A stretch of DNA of 57,620 nt from Bacillus sp. ISL-41 (GCF_018613235.1 NZ_JAGGQP010000036.1:1-57620); one strand, 5' to 3'; counted from the stretch's first letter, positions 10,977 to 21,057 are shown. The notes: a model not told the origin generated them from the letters alone. Numbers and translations are program-made.

Positions 10977-11753
10977 TTAATTGTTTTTTTCGATATTACG
11001 CTTATAGATAAGCTGAAGTCCCTTTAACGTTAAAAACGGATCGACAGCATCGATCATATTCGATTCCTGGGCGATCAGGTTTGCCAGGCCGCCTGTCGCG
11101 ATGACTTTTGGAGGGACTTTACTCTTATCTTTCATCCGTTTAACTATTCCCTCTACTTGTCCAACATATCCATATAGAATGCCAGCTTGCATGGCCGAAA
11201 CGGTGTTCTTCCCAACCACGTCGTCAGGTCTGCTGATCTCAATTCGCGGGAGCTTAGCTGCCCTTGAATAGAGGGCCTCAGTGGAGATGCCTATCCCCGG
11301 CGCAATCGCTCCGCCCATATATTGATTATGCTCATTGATGTAGCAGTAGGTTGTAGCAGTGCCAAAGTCGACAATGACCAGCGGGCTTCCATATTCATGG
11401 ATGGCTGCGACCGCATTGACAATCCGGTCCGCCCCGACTTCCCTCGGATTTTCATATTTAATGTCCAGCCCTGTCTTAATGCCAGGACCGACGACCAATG
11501 GCTTGAGGTGGAAGTATTTCTGGCACATCCGCTCAAGCGAGAACATGATCGGCGGCACGACGGACGATATAATGATTCCATCTATATCTGAAAAAGAAAG
11601 GTCGACATGGTCAAACAGATTTTTAACGATCATGCCAAATTCATCTTCCGTTCTATGACGGTTCGTCTCTATTCTCCAATGGTGCTTCAACTCTTCTTTA
11701 TCATATACACCTAACACGATATTTGTATTCCCGACGTCAAAAACAAAAATCAA
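10977..11753 (-). CDS. coaX: Type III pantothenate kinase
   Basis: First step of coenzyme A synthesis: phosphorylates pantothenate, independent of CoA feedback. Acetate/sugar-kinase-fold motifs are clear: [11 protein letters not shown] at the start, [33 protein letters not shown] and ATGGLANL. Start: a TTG at 11753 ([11 protein letters not shown]) gives the normal family N-terminus and 258 residues; an in-frame ATG 51 bp upstream would add 17 residues that the family lacks. The ribosome site before the TTG is weak (GGTGA). Confidence 0.93.
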   Translation of the reverse strand: MIFVFDVGNTNIVLGVYDKEELKHHWRIETNRHRTEDEFGMIVKNLFDHVDLSFSDIDGIIISSVVPPIMFSLERMCQKYFHLKPLVVGPGIKTGLDIKYENPREVGADRIVNAVAAIHEYGSPLVIVDFGTATTYCYINEHNQYMGGAIAPGIGISTEALYSRAAKLPRIEISRPDDVVGKNTVSAMQAGILYGYVGQVEGIVKRMKDKSKVPPKVIATGGLANLIAQESNMIDAVDPFLTLKGLQLIYKRNIEKNN

Positions 11754-11856
11754 GCTATTCACCAACTTATTAATAGTTTTCTGGATCAATACTGAAAATA
11801 TCATATCATAATCGCTGGGAATTCACTAAAAAAAGTAAACCTCCTTTTAAAACAAA

Positions 11857-12117
11857 GGCTGTTGATTTCCGTTCCAGGCGCTTCGCTTTCCGCGGGGAAG
11901 AATTATGAAAAAGCCCTACTGCCGGCTTTTTCAAAGATCAAATTCTTCCTTGCAGTCGGGGGGCCTCCTCGGCGCTTTAAGCGCCTGCGGGGTCTCCCCA
12001 TGACTTTCTCATCCCGCAGGACATTGAATAGCTTCCTTGAACCTGCCCACGCACGATGAAAATGCGTTAGCATTTTCGGAGGATTCCTCGCGCCTTCCAC
12101 TACAATCAACAGGGATT
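11857..12117. repeat. Palindromic intergenic repeat element with CTGTTGATT ends
   Basis: About 260 bp, bounded by inverted ends CTGTTGATT (left) and AATCAACAG (right), with further matching blocks inside (GGCGCTTCGC and GCGCGCC ends). Two extra hairpins sit inside it: AAAAAGCC/GGCTTTTT near 11915-11935 and GAAAATGC/GCATTTTC near 12059-12080. I recognise the GTTGATT-TCCGTTCCAGGCGC type as a dispersed repeat common in Bacillaceae intergenic DNA. Open frames across it are not credible genes. It fills most of the 445-bp gap between ftsH and coaX. A fragment of the same family lies at 33904-33940. Confidence 0.75.
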
Positions 12118-12160
12118 AAAAACACCAATAGGCTTTAATTTATTACAACAAAAAACAAAA

Positions 12161-12190
12161 AAGCAGATGCTCCGTTAAGAACACCTGCTT
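12161..12190 (-). terminator. Terminator of ftsH
   Basis: AAGCAG (with one internal mismatch extending the stem) pairs with CTGCTT around a 12-nt loop, followed by TTTTTTG on the minus strand, directly after the ftsH stop. Confidence 0.8.
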
Positions 12191-12198
12191 CCCGAATT

Positions 12199-14175
12199 CT
12201 ATTCTTTAGGATTTTGATTTTCATCGATGGCCTTTGGATCTTCGATGACTGAGTCAACTTTCTTATCAGTCTCTTCGATTGCAGGCATCTCATCTTTTTT
12301 CTTATTGATCGTTACTTTCATGTCGTCATTATCGACACTGACTTTGCGGTCAGGAAGACGGCCATGGTCGATCAAACTCTTGATTTGTTCTGCATCAAGA
12401 GTTTCAACCTCTAATAAAGTGTTCGCAATTATATCCAGCTTATCACGATGCTCTGTCAGAAGGTTTTTCGCTCTTGCATAGCAATCCTTGATAATCGTCT
12501 GAATTTCAAGGTCGATTTCATATGCGATCTTGTCAGAGTAGTTCTGCTCATTGTTCAAGTCACGGCCCAAGAATACTTGACCCTGTGCCTGGCCGAACTG
12601 TAACGGACCGAGCTTATCACTCATACCGAATTCTGTAACCATTCTCCTCGCAATGCCAGTTGCACGCTGGAAGTCATTGTGTGCACCTGTACTTACTTCA
12701 CCAAAGACGACTTCTTCGGCAACACGGCCGCCAAGGAGGCCAGTGATTTTATCAAGAAGTTCCGGTTTGGTCATGAAGTAACGGTCTTCCTTAGGAAGCA
12801 TGACAGCATAGCCGCCGGCCTGTCCGCGAGGGACAATCGTTACCTTGTGTACCATTTCCGCTTCATCAAGGACAACCCCGATGACGGTATGGCCAGCTTC
12901 ATGGAACGCAACAATATTTCTTTCTTTCTTGGAAATGACACGGGTCTTTTTGGCAGGACCGGCGATGACGCGGTCTGTTGCTTCATCCAGATCTTCCATG
13001 TCTATTTTCTTCTTATCTCTCCTTGCTGCGACAAGCGCAGCTTCGTTCAATAAGTTTTCTAGATCCGCTCCAGAGAAACCTGGAGTACGGGCAGCAATAC
13101 TTTTTAAGTTAACGGACTCATCCAACGGCTTATTTCTAGCATGTACCTTCAATACAGCTTCACGGCCTGTTACATCAGGACGGTCAACTGTGATCTGGCG
13201 GTCGAAACGTCCAGGACGCAGCAATGCCGGGTCAAGGATATCAGGTCGGTTCGTCGCGGCAACGATGATGATTCCCTCGTTGGCACCGAAACCATCCATT
13301 TCAACTAGCAATTGGTTAAGCGTCTGTTCACGCTCATCATGCCCTCCGCCGAGACCAGCGCCACGCTGGCGGCCGACTGCATCAATTTCATCTATGAATA
13401 TGATACATGGAGCATTCTTTTTGGCTGTTTCGAATAAATCACGTACACGTGATGCACCGACACCAACAAACATTTCTACGAAGTCGGAACCACTGATTGA
13501 GAAAAATGGCACTCCAGCTTCCCCTGCAACAGCACGGGCAAGCAAAGTTTTACCAGTACCCGGAGGTCCTACCAAAAGGATACCTTTTGGAATACGCGCC
13601 CCAAGATCAGCAAATTTGCGAGGGTCCTTCAAGAATTCAACAACCTCGACAAGCTCTTGCTTTTCTTCGTCTGCGCCCGCGACATCCTTGAAGCGGACTT
13701 TCTTCTTTTCTTCGTTATAAAGCTTCGCTTTGCTCTTGCCGAAGTTCATGACACGGCTTCCGCCGCCCTGAGCCTGGTTCAGCAAGAAGAAGAATAGAAT
13801 GAAAATGATGATAAATGGAATGATCGACGTAAAGAAGGTCACCCATCCGCTTGTTTCTTTAGCAGGCAGGATTTCGACATCTGCGTCGGCTGCCGCCTGT
13901 TCGATTCTGTTAAGAGTTTCTGGATTGTTCCAGACATAGGTGATAAAGCCTTTGCCTTCCTCCTGGCCTTTCATCTGGCCTCTTACCTCATACACACCAC
14001 GTTCAGGCTGAAGCGTCAGTTCACCGTCAACATTGCCTGCCTCTAGTTCCTGCATGAATTTATCGTAAGAGATTGGTTCAGTTGGCTGGTTATTGCCGTT
14101 AAAGAAACTCACAACTCCGATAATGACTAAAAATATCAATAAATAAAAGATGGTATTACGGAAGATCCGATTCAT
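12199..14175 (-). CDS. ftsH: ATP-dependent membrane zinc protease FtsH
   Basis: Hexameric AAA+ protease for quality control of membrane and regulatory proteins; in Bacillus needed for normal sporulation and stress survival. Two membrane helices (about 6-24 and 108-128) flank an extracytoplasmic loop. Then come Walker A GPPGTGKT (about 204-211), Walker B IIFIDEID, the second region of homology ([19 protein letters not shown]) and the zinc site HEAGH (about 424). The C-terminal tail is acidic and variable. 658 residues. ATG after GGGAGGAGG. It follows hprT. Confidence 0.98.
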   Translation of the reverse strand: MNRIFRNTIFYLLIFLVIIGVVSFFNGNNQPTEPISYDKFMQELEAGNVDGELTLQPERGVYEVRGQMKGQEEGKGFITYVWNNPETLNRIEQAAADADVEILPAKETSGWVTFFTSIIPFIIIFILFFFLLNQAQGGGSRVMNFGKSKAKLYNEEKKKVRFKDVAGADEEKQELVEVVEFLKDPRKFADLGARIPKGILLVGPPGTGKTLLARAVAGEAGVPFFSISGSDFVEMFVGVGASRVRDLFETAKKNAPCIIFIDEIDAVGRQRGAGLGGGHDEREQTLNQLLVEMDGFGANEGIIIVAATNRPDILDPALLRPGRFDRQITVDRPDVTGREAVLKVHARNKPLDESVNLKSIAARTPGFSGADLENLLNEAALVAARRDKKKIDMEDLDEATDRVIAGPAKKTRVISKKERNIVAFHEAGHTVIGVVLDEAEMVHKVTIVPRGQAGGYAVMLPKEDRYFMTKPELLDKITGLLGGRVAEEVVFGEVSTGAHNDFQRATGIARRMVTEFGMSDKLGPLQFGQAQGQVFLGRDLNNEQNYSDKIAYEIDLEIQTIIKDCYARAKNLLTEHRDKLDIIANTLLEVETLDAEQIKSLIDHGRLPDRKVSVDNDDMKVTINKKKDEMPAIEETDKKVDSVIEDPKAIDENQNPKE

Positions 14176-14211
14176 CCCTTACCTCCTCCCACGGTAGACA
14201 AACTATACTAA

Positions 14212-14241
14212 ATAGTATCATAGCAAATTATGCTAATACAA
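14212..14241 (-). promoter_or_regulatory. Candidate ftsH promoter
   Basis: TTGTAT at 14241-14236, an 18-bp spacer and TACTAT at 14217-14212, about 37 bp before the ftsH start codon. Confidence 0.4.
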
Positions 14242-14311
14242 GAAATTAACATTCAGAATATTTGCTTCTTAATCAAAATGTTGAATTTCATTCACTAAAT
14301 CGCAACCGTTT

Positions 14312-14854
14312 TTATTTTGAATAAACTTCTGGCTTCAGGACGCCGATATACGGCAGATTGCGATATTTTTCCGCGTAATCGAGACCATATCCGACAACAA
14401 ACTCATCTGGAACGATGAACCCAACGTAGTCAGCAGTTATATCAGCCTTTCTTCCTGTTGGTTTATCAAGCAGAGTGACGATTTTAATTGATTTTGCCTT
14501 GCGGTATCTGAATAGCTCAACCAGATAGCTGAGGGTCAAACCGCTGTCGATGATGTCCTCGATAATCAGGATATCCCTTCCTTCTACGGAAGTATCGAGG
14601 TCCTTTAGGATTTTTACCTCTCCGGAAGATACCATGGCATTTCCATAGCTGGAAACATCCATGAAATCCATCTCAAGATACACATCCATACGCTTTAGCA
14701 GGTCTCCCATGAATGGCATGGCACCTTTTAAAACACCAATTGCCAATGGAAAGCGGTCCTTGTACTCATCTGTTAATTGAGCCGCCAGCTGCCTTGTCTT
14801 TTCCTGGATTTCCTCTTCTGTAAATAATACCTTTTCAATATCATTTTTCATCAT
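14312..14854 (-). CDS. hprT: Hypoxanthine-guanine phosphoribosyltransferase
   Basis: Purine salvage: joins hypoxanthine or guanine to PRPP. The PRPP loop [15 protein letters not shown] (about 97-111) is typical, with GVLKGAMPF as the pyrophosphate loop and [20 protein letters not shown] near the C-terminus. 180 residues. Two ATGs in tandem (14854, 14851) follow AAGGA; the second has the better spacing. It follows tilS and precedes ftsH, a pairing conserved across Bacilli; in B. subtilis HprT and TilS together help activate ftsH. Confidence 0.96.
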   Translation of the reverse strand: MMKNDIEKVLFTEEEIQEKTRQLAAQLTDEYKDRFPLAIGVLKGAMPFMGDLLKRMDVYLEMDFMDVSSYGNAMVSSGEVKILKDLDTSVEGRDILIIEDIIDSGLTLSYLVELFRYRKAKSIKIVTLLDKPTGRKADITADYVGFIVPDEFVVGYGLDYAEKYRNLPYIGVLKPEVYSK

Positions 14855-14878
14855 GATCCTTGTGCCCCCTGGAAGATA

Positions 14879-16261
14879 TCAATACTTTATATAAGTTAAT
14901 AGTAATAACCTGTTTCCTTCTGTTGCTTCACTGTTCGATTTTTTCAGCCCTGGAAGCCAAAGGATCCTGCCTTCACTGTCTGTCACAATCGGCCACTCAT
15001 CTCTTTGGGCTAATGGGATTTTCATATCGATGAAAATATCCTTTACCTTCCTTGATCCCTTCATGCCCTTCAATGACATCCTGTCTCCATTTTGCCTCTT
15101 CCGGATAATCAGCGGAATCCCTGCCTGCTCCAGGTCAACGATAAAGCGCTCATTGGAAAATTCTCTGCCATGAGCACCATTGAGCAATTGAGCATCAATG
15201 ACATCACCATTCGGCAAAATCAGCTGATCGGGACCTGATAATTCGAAACGATAGCTTTGCCTTTCTGGCGGATTCAATTCAAAGTGGCAATTTCCATACG
15301 ATCGTATAATTCTTAAACCGCCGGGGAAATCAAGATTACCAGATGGATGGGGATTGCGAATTATTGAAAAAATCTTTTCAATATGTATAGCGGAAAGAGA
15401 AGCAGGTCGATCATTGTAAAGATAATTTAATATTAGTTTAATCCCTCTTCTTTGTAAAGGCATTGGCATTTCCTGAAAAGAACGGATACTAATACTTATC
15501 TTTTTGTCCTCTTTCATCATTACTTTATTCAATTCTTCGCTTGTTAATTCAATAAGATACTCTTCATCCAACTGAAGTTCCTCGGCGAAACGCTGGAAGT
15601 GCTCATGGACCGCCGGATTCTCTTCTTTTAAAAAAGGGAGAACCGTTTTCCTGAATCGGTTCCTGCTATAGTATGCCTTTTCATTGCTGGGATCGATTCT
15701 TGGCTCCAACAAATTCACAGAGCAATATTCTTCCAATTCTTCCTTTGCCAGGCATAAAAATGGCCTGAAAACGGTGAAAGGACCGAATTCCCGTGTAAAA
15801 GGCATTCCTGCCCTGGCTTTCCCGGAACTTCCCCTGGTCAGCCTCATCAGAACCGTTTCTACCTGGTCATCGCCATGATGGCCCAATGCAAGATACTGAA
15901 GATGATGCTTTTCCATTACTTGTTCAAAAAAGCCGTATCGGCATGCACGGGCAGCCTGCTGGGAGCTTAGCCCTGTCTCACGCATATAGGAAGGCACATC
16001 GATTCTTTTCATCTCGAAGGGTATACCCCGTTTTTCACAAAAATCTTTAACAAACAAGGCATCCTGATAAGACTCTTCGCCTCGGAACATATGGTCCACA
16101 TGGACAGCTACGATCTTCAGGGAATTACTCTCCCGCTGCCCGGATAAAAAGTGGAGCAGCGCGAGCGAGTCCGGACCTCCAGAAACACCAACTGCAATTG
16201 ACTTGTTATTCAGCTGAAAACCATGCTTTTCAAGAAAGGCATTTACCTTTGTATCAATCAT
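14879..16261 (-). CDS. tilS: tRNA(Ile)-lysidine synthetase
   Basis: Modifies C34 of tRNA-Ile(CAU) to lysidine so it reads AUA and is charged by IleRS; essential. The N-type ATP pyrophosphatase P-loop SGGPDSLALL is near residue 25, and VHVDHMFRGEES and LALGHHGDDQVETVLMRL are conserved active-site segments. The C-terminal domains bind tRNA. Start: ATG at 16261 with AAGGAAG six bases upstream gives 460 residues; an upstream frame to 16318 lacks a ribosome site. Confidence 0.95.
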   Translation of the reverse strand: MIDTKVNAFLEKHGFQLNNKSIAVGVSGGPDSLALLHFLSGQRESNSLKIVAVHVDHMFRGEESYQDALFVKDFCEKRGIPFEMKRIDVPSYMRETGLSSQQAARACRYGFFEQVMEKHHLQYLALGHHGDDQVETVLMRLTRGSSGKARAGMPFTREFGPFTVFRPFLCLAKEELEEYCSVNLLEPRIDPSNEKAYYSRNRFRKTVLPFLKEENPAVHEHFQRFAEELQLDEEYLIELTSEELNKVMMKEDKKISISIRSFQEMPMPLQRRGIKLILNYLYNDRPASLSAIHIEKIFSIIRNPHPSGNLDFPGGLRIIRSYGNCHFELNPPERQSYRFELSGPDQLILPNGDVIDAQLLNGAHGREFSNERFIVDLEQAGIPLIIRKRQNGDRMSLKGMKGSRKVKDIFIDMKIPLAQRDEWPIVTDSEGRILWLPGLKKSNSEATEGNRLLLLTYIKY

Positions 16262-16437
16262 CTTGTTCTTCCTTACTAGTATTGCCGGTTTAAGACTATA
16301 CCCATGCCGGCAAACCATTAATCTTCTAATAACACAGGTTTATTATTTTTCAGCTTAACACTTTCAGCCATCTTTTTTCAAAAAACATAGCTTAATCCCT
16401 TATGTACGGACGAGACGCGCAAAGGTTTCAAAAAATC

Positions 16438-17469
16438 TCAGGTAATTTGGCTATAAATATAGAAAAAATATAACAAAGAGATCACCAAAATGATGGTGAC
16501 TGTTTCAAGCGCTGAGGATTGTTTCTTTTTCTTGCTGTATCCCATTCGTGTTTGCCGTCTAGCTGGGTTTGAATTCGGCCTCGATGGATTTGCCTTTATA
16601 TGCGGTTGTGCTTTTGGTTTCGGCGGCGCCTTATGCTGCCGGGTACTTTTTTTCGGTTCCGAAACAGGCTGATGGACCTGCAGCAACTCTGTCCTCATCT
16701 CCCTGGCAGAATGATAGTTGCCTGCAAGGGCGTTATAGATTACCTTTTCATAGATTTTTAGTTCCCGGCTTTGTTTTACTTTATCCATAATTTCGTTTAT
16801 TCCGCCAGACTTCTTCGTAAATCTTTTCGGATAGGCCGTGTTCACCATGATCATCCCGACGGCGAATAAATCATAACCTGGGTCTGCCTTTCTGCTGCCA
16901 AGACCCCAATAGCCCCGATCATAGAATTCTGTGAACTCTTTTATAGCCCGTCCTTTCATTGTTGTACCGCCGACATCTATGCAGCGAATCCTTGCCGGGG
17001 GGCCAGTCACAATCAAATTTTCTGGCTTCAGATCGCCAAATACCCAGCCGTTTTCATGGAGCAGCTGCAAATCAGCAAGCAGCTGAAGGATCATCACACC
17101 GGTCCAATCCGGCCCTTTTTGCTGCAGGAAAGCCAGGAAATCAGGTCCCTTAATGAATTCCATCGCATAAAAGCTCACTCTTTTTCCCGGACGTTCCCAA
17201 TCATCCACATCCAGCAAAGAAGGTCCGAGGGCAGATCCCTGGACCTTGGCAAAAGATTTCAACACATTGACCTCAGAAGTAATCGACATTCCATTGTCAC
17301 TCATTTTCAATGCGACTTGTCTGTTATTGTACCTTGCCAGATAGACAATCCCATTCGCTCCAAAACCAAGCTCTTTTATGATTGTATATCGGTTGTGATG
17401 CCATTTCCCTTCGATGATCGTACCAGGAATGACTTTACACAGATTCTTCAAAGAAGGATTCATCATCAC
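16438..17469 (-). CDS. yabT: Membrane-anchored Ser/Thr protein kinase YabT
   Basis: Hanks-type kinase of the forespore; B. subtilis YabT phosphorylates RecA and affects spore development. Visible motifs: glycine loop GFGANGIVYLA (about 35-45), VALK lysine, and a catalytic loop FGDLKPEN in place of HRD. The Mg loop reads DVG instead of DFG; both changes also occur in B. subtilis YabT, so they are family traits. A basic Pro/Lys-rich linker (about 270-315) fits DNA binding, and one C-terminal helix (about 322-342) anchors it. The start (GTG-ATG-ATG) lies inside the yabS 3' end, so the genes are coupled; the exact start codon is uncertain. Confidence 0.93.
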   Translation of the reverse strand: MMMNPSLKNLCKVIPGTIIEGKWHHNRYTIIKELGFGANGIVYLARYNNRQVALKMSDNGMSITSEVNVLKSFAKVQGSALGPSLLDVDDWERPGKRVSFYAMEFIKGPDFLAFLQQKGPDWTGVMILQLLADLQLLHENGWVFGDLKPENLIVTGPPARIRCIDVGGTTMKGRAIKEFTEFYDRGYWGLGSRKADPGYDLFAVGMIMVNTAYPKRFTKKSGGINEIMDKVKQSRELKIYEKVIYNALAGNYHSAREMRTELLQVHQPVSEPKKSTRQHKAPPKPKAQPHIKANPSRPNSNPARRQTRMGYSKKKKQSSALETVTIILVISLLYFFYIYSQIT

Positions 17470-18172
17470 CGGACAATAGGCTCCTTAAAGATCGTTTTTT
17501 ATTAAAATGAGAAAGTGCCTCGCGAATGGCAGGACCTGTTGGCGTAATTCCTCCCGTTGTCAGCTTGGCGAAAATGCTCGTGAGTGACTCAAGCTTCGGA
17601 GTCCAATCCAGCAACTTTTCGACATCTTTTCGTTTCCCGGGAAATACAAACACCGAAAAGCGGTTATCCCCTGACCTGGCATTCAGGCTTAAACTTAAGT
17701 CCAGCAAGGCTTCTTTTACTGTGGGCAGCTTGTGCTTCATGCTTGCACTTGTATCGACAAGAATCAACACATCGAGCTCCACCGTCTCCCCGAGCTCATC
17801 CACAACCTCCATAACCTCTCCGCGCTGCTCCGGCGGCAGGTCTTCCACTGTCCGGCCGCCACCAAGGATTTGCTGAAGTTCCTTGTTCACTACCCCCTGA
17901 AGTGTCTGGGTCATCGCTTTCCTTGTCACCATCTGGACGGTTTGCGATAATTGCTGCGCGTACACAATCTGGCTGACACCGCCGCCGGACAAAGCAATTC
18001 CCTCGATTTCTGTCATGCCCTGTTCATCTATAACATCCTGTTCCATCACACCAATGACATTGACCGTAATCCCCTGCTCCTTGGCCAGCGCAGCCATTGC
18101 AATCGGATCCTCACCCTGGTTCGAGCAGCCATCCGTAATGAGCAATATTTGCCTGATTGTACCTGTTTTCAT
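17435..18172 (-). CDS. yabS: von Willebrand factor A domain protein YabS
   Basis: A 245-residue cytoplasmic protein with a vWA fold. The MIDAS metal motif DTSAS is near residue 140 and TGGITPTG near 210 supplies the conserved Thr. The N-terminal part (ILLITDGCSNQGEDP) resembles a second, partial vWA repeat. Role unknown; it partners yabT in an overlapping pair after spoIIE, as in B. subtilis. ATG after GAGGGG. Confidence 0.9.
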   Translation of the reverse strand: MKTGTIRQILLITDGCSNQGEDPIAMAALAKEQGITVNVIGVMEQDVIDEQGMTEIEGIALSGGGVSQIVYAQQLSQTVQMVTRKAMTQTLQGVVNKELQQILGGGRTVEDLPPEQRGEVMEVVDELGETVELDVLILVDTSASMKHKLPTVKEALLDLSLSLNARSGDNRFSVFVFPGKRKDVEKLLDWTPKLESLTSIFAKLTTGGITPTGPAIREALSHFNKKRSLRSLLSGDDESFFEESV

Positions 18173-18244
18173 GCAATCCCCTCACTTCCAGGCTCTATTT
18201 TTTACAATCTAGTAAAAGAAAGAAGCCTATAATAAATTTGTTAC

Positions 18245-18274
18245 CATTTTCGACGAAGTGGAGGGGTTTTATAC
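18245..18274 (-). promoter_or_regulatory. Candidate sigma-F-type promoter of yabS-yabT
   Basis: Minus strand: GTATA at 18274-18270, a 15-bp spacer and GTCGAAAATG at 18254-18245. Against GYWTA-N15-GGNRANANTW the -35 is perfect and the -10 has mismatches at positions 2 and 10. Forespore expression is known for B. subtilis yabT. Confidence 0.5.
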
Positions 18275-18307
18275 ATAAAGTGCGAGCAGTTGCAGCAAAA
18301 TAAACTG

Positions 18308-20782
18308 TTAAGCTCTCTTTTGATAATTCGTCACTGGGATTGATGCCCATTTTGGGATATTGTGATCAATCTTTGCGACTACTACTGTCATATCATCTTC
18401 AATCGAGCCATCGCGAGAACGGATGACTTCCTCCATGATCAAGTCGGCGATCGCCTGCGGATCTTCTGTCTGGAGCTCGTTGATTTTCCGTTTCATCCAC
18501 AAATCATAATTCTCGACATGCTTTGGCCCTTCGAATACACCATCGCTCATCATGACCAGCAGGTCGCCCGCCTTAAGCTGTTCACTAACTACATCCACCT
18601 CAAATTCCTGCAATATCCCCATCGGCAAATTGCTCGCCTGGATTTTCATTACCTTTCCCCCGCGTTTGATAAAGCTCGGCGTCGAACCGATTTTCAAGAA
18701 TCGGGCAGATGCGTTTTGCAGATCGACCATGACCAAATCCAGGGTCGAGAACATTTCATCAGTTGTTCTTAATGATAAAATCGAGTTTACGGACTTAATC
18801 GCTACTTTTTCCTCAATTCCAGATTGCAGAATTTGCTGCAGCAATAATAAAGTGTCACGGCTTTCGGAATGAGCCCTTTCCCCATTGCCCATTCCATCAC
18901 TGATGGCGATTGCATACTTCCCGCCGCTCAGCTCAATAGTGGAATAACTGTCTCCTGATATAAGGTCTCCATCCTTGGCCGCATGCGCCACCCCTGTTGA
19001 TACAGCATAGGCCTTTGCAGATCGGAATGTCACATGGCAATAACCATTCGGGAATGTCGAGCATTCTTCTGAATTGACCACGATATTTTCTTTCAGGATA
19101 TCCGAAAGCATCGGTGCGATTAACTTTTCGCATTCGCCATGCCCCTGGCAATATGGAATCGTCATGTCAATATCCACATTCCCTTGTTCCAGACTGTAGA
19201 TTTCCACATGCTCAATATGGATGCCGAAGTCCTGGAGGGCCTCCAGAATTTGTTCTTCCTGCTTGGAGTGGTTTTCTCGCTCACGCTGGATTTCCTTGGC
19301 GAAATCCCCCATGACTTCCGAAACACCAAGCAGTTGGTCTGCCACAAGGCGCCTGCTTTCCTGTACCTGTTTCTTGAGTTTTTTGTTCGCTTGATAATAG
19401 GTTAGCTGCTGCTGCATAATTTCCATGACCTTTTTCGACCTGGTGCAATGTTTGTCCCATTCGCGCGAAAGTTTTTGCGGTACGGCACCAGAATTTTGGT
19501 CCATCTCCTGCATAATCTCGCTCATATAGTCATAGGTTGTATTAAAGTTCCTTGTCCAGCAATGGTCTTTCTTGAAGCATGTCTGGCATGTCTTCTCTGT
19601 GACATTGCTCAAGAAATAATCCATATCGCGGTCCGTTTCCAGTGTTTCATCCTGAACCTGCAGGGTAGTAAAGCTTTTCGACAGGGCTTCAAATACATTT
19701 GAGAACTGGACGACACGCTGCGCAGTCACATCTCTCATTTTTCTCATATATTGCTGCTGTTCGGCTGAATACTCCGCTGTTCCCGGAATATGTTTGGCGA
19801 TTTTTGACGTAAGCGATTGCGGTGTCAGGAAAAATAGCAGGACTGCTGCTGCTGATTCAGTCAGCGTCTGGCTAAGCGCACCTCCGCCTTCACCATACAT
19901 TCCGATCAACAGGGTGGCGATGAATAGACCAAGTGCAACCCCTGGCTTCTTTCCTTCTTTTAGCAAGCCGCCAAGCAATCCTGAGAAAGCGAGAAGGCTC
20001 ATATGATAAAAACTAGACACATTTGCAAGACTGAAGATCAGACCAGTAACGACCCCGACTGTAGAACCTACTGTGGCTCCAGCGACAAATGAAAAAATGA
20101 GGACTAAATAACGGGACATTATGTGTTCTACCGATAAATCATAGATTGTCCATCCAATGGTTCCTGTCATGACTGAAGCAAGCATGATGATCAAACAGAC
20201 AATTTCCTCGGTTTTCAATGACTGCTTACGCTTGCTGGCTGTCATCAATGGAATGCTTTGCATGAAGATGAATGTCAACACAAGACCTAAACCGGCTTCG
20301 ACTCCAGTCATCATCCCCTCATACATAGTGATATTTCCTGACAAAATAAGAGCTTTTAACATTTTGGCTATTAAAATAGTGAAAAATATATAAAGCGGAA
20401 GGACTTTCATAGAATTCTTGACCCATTTTTCCGTCAGCTTATATAGCAATAAAAATAAAAATACAGGCGCGAAGGTGAAGACGGCGTCAGTAAATGACAA
20501 GGTTGCAGCCCCGGCAACCAAACCAAACAGCGCAATAGGCGCACGGTCTTTCCGGATCAGATACACAGCCGCAAAAAATGGAAGGCTAAAAGGGGTTAAC
20601 TTTGCCAGTATCAAGGCACGGCCAAGCAAAAATCCAATGATCAAGAAAATATAGCCTTTTTTCAGGAAAAGGTTTTCAATTTTGGATTGCAGCTTCGACA
20701 TGCCTTTTGCAAACCTGAATCGTGATTCCTCAAGATGAACTTCACCGATCGGTTCCATCATGTTCCTTTCTACCTTTTGCAT
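18308..20782 (-). CDS. spoIIE: Stage II sporulation protein E (PP2C phosphatase)
   Basis: Dephosphorylates SpoIIAA and thereby releases sigma-F in the forespore; also binds FtsZ at the asymmetric septum. The N-terminal third is a run of about ten hydrophobic helices (about 45-325), then a central regulatory region with a Cys-rich stretch (CQTCFKKDHCW), and a C-terminal PP2C domain with AISDGMGNGERA, MMSDGVFEGP and EDDMTVVVAK carrying the metal aspartates. Start: ATG at 20782, 8 nt after GGGGAG; the in-frame GTG at 20791 lies inside that site. 824 residues. Confidence 0.97.
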   Translation of the reverse strand: MQKVERNMMEPIGEVHLEESRFRFAKGMSKLQSKIENLFLKKGYIFLIIGFLLGRALILAKLTPFSLPFFAAVYLIRKDRAPIALFGLVAGAATLSFTDAVFTFAPVFLFLLLYKLTEKWVKNSMKVLPLYIFFTILIAKMLKALILSGNITMYEGMMTGVEAGLGLVLTFIFMQSIPLMTASKRKQSLKTEEIVCLIIMLASVMTGTIGWTIYDLSVEHIMSRYLVLIFSFVAGATVGSTVGVVTGLIFSLANVSSFYHMSLLAFSGLLGGLLKEGKKPGVALGLFIATLLIGMYGEGGGALSQTLTESAAAVLLFFLTPQSLTSKIAKHIPGTAEYSAEQQQYMRKMRDVTAQRVVQFSNVFEALSKSFTTLQVQDETLETDRDMDYFLSNVTEKTCQTCFKKDHCWTRNFNTTYDYMSEIMQEMDQNSGAVPQKLSREWDKHCTRSKKVMEIMQQQLTYYQANKKLKKQVQESRRLVADQLLGVSEVMGDFAKEIQRERENHSKQEEQILEALQDFGIHIEHVEIYSLEQGNVDIDMTIPYCQGHGECEKLIAPMLSDILKENIVVNSEECSTFPNGYCHVTFRSAKAYAVSTGVAHAAKDGDLISGDSYSTIELSGGKYAIAISDGMGNGERAHSESRDTLLLLQQILQSGIEEKVAIKSVNSILSLRTTDEMFSTLDLVMVDLQNASARFLKIGSTPSFIKRGGKVMKIQASNLPMGILQEFEVDVVSEQLKAGDLLVMMSDGVFEGPKHVENYDLWMKRKINELQTEDPQAIADLIMEEVIRSRDGSIEDDMTVVVAKIDHNIPKWASIPVTNYQKRA

Positions 20783-20817
20783 TGAATACACTCCCCGTTT
20801 TTTTATCGTTGCTGATT

Positions 20818-20850
20818 ATTATAAAAGGGAGTCATCCAGAAGTTTGTCAA
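20818..20850 (-). promoter_or_regulatory. spoIIE promoter with 21-bp spacer
   Basis: Perfect TTGACA at 20850-20845 and perfect TATAAT at 20823-20818, separated by 21 bp rather than 17. The B. subtilis spoIIE promoter has the same unusual spacing and needs phosphorylated Spo0A. The promoter ends 35 bp before the start codon. Confidence 0.9.
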
Positions 20851-20876
20851 AAATAAGGACAAGCATGAAAATTTTG

Positions 20877-20883
20877 TTCGACG
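20877..20883 (-). promoter_or_regulatory. Candidate Spo0A box upstream of spoIIE
   Basis: CGTCGAA on the minus strand, one mismatch from TGTCGAA, 27 bp upstream of the -35. This position suits activation of a long-spacer promoter by Spo0A. Confidence 0.5.
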
Positions 20884-20996
20884 CATTTCCCCGAAAATAA
20901 TGCAATTCCTCGAAATACCACGGATTATTTTAACTTCCATGCCAAACACCGTTAAAATTTACCTTTCAATAATTTTTCTTTTCTTTTAAAAATCCA

Positions 20997-21025
20997 TTGA
21001 CACTATTTTAATATCTATGTATTAT
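20997..21025 (+). promoter_or_regulatory. tRNA operon promoter (sigma-A)
   Basis: TTGACA at 20997-21002, a 17-bp spacer and TATTAT at 21020-21025, 33 bp before the tRNA-Met gene. Confidence 0.85.
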
Positions 21026-21057
21026 ATTTCTTGTGCCTCAAAACACATTAACAATAT

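Noticed and set aside
11862-12109. Two short open frames between ftsH and coaX
   Set aside because: Both lie inside a palindromic repeat element and mirror it on opposite strands; no protein family or ribosome site.
16438-17469. YabT as an inactive pseudokinase because HRD and DFG are altered
   Set aside because: From memory, the active B. subtilis enzyme has the same FGD and DVG forms, so the changes are a family trait.
18933-19314. Several short frames on both strands within spoIIE
   Set aside because: All are shadows of the intact spoIIE reading frame.
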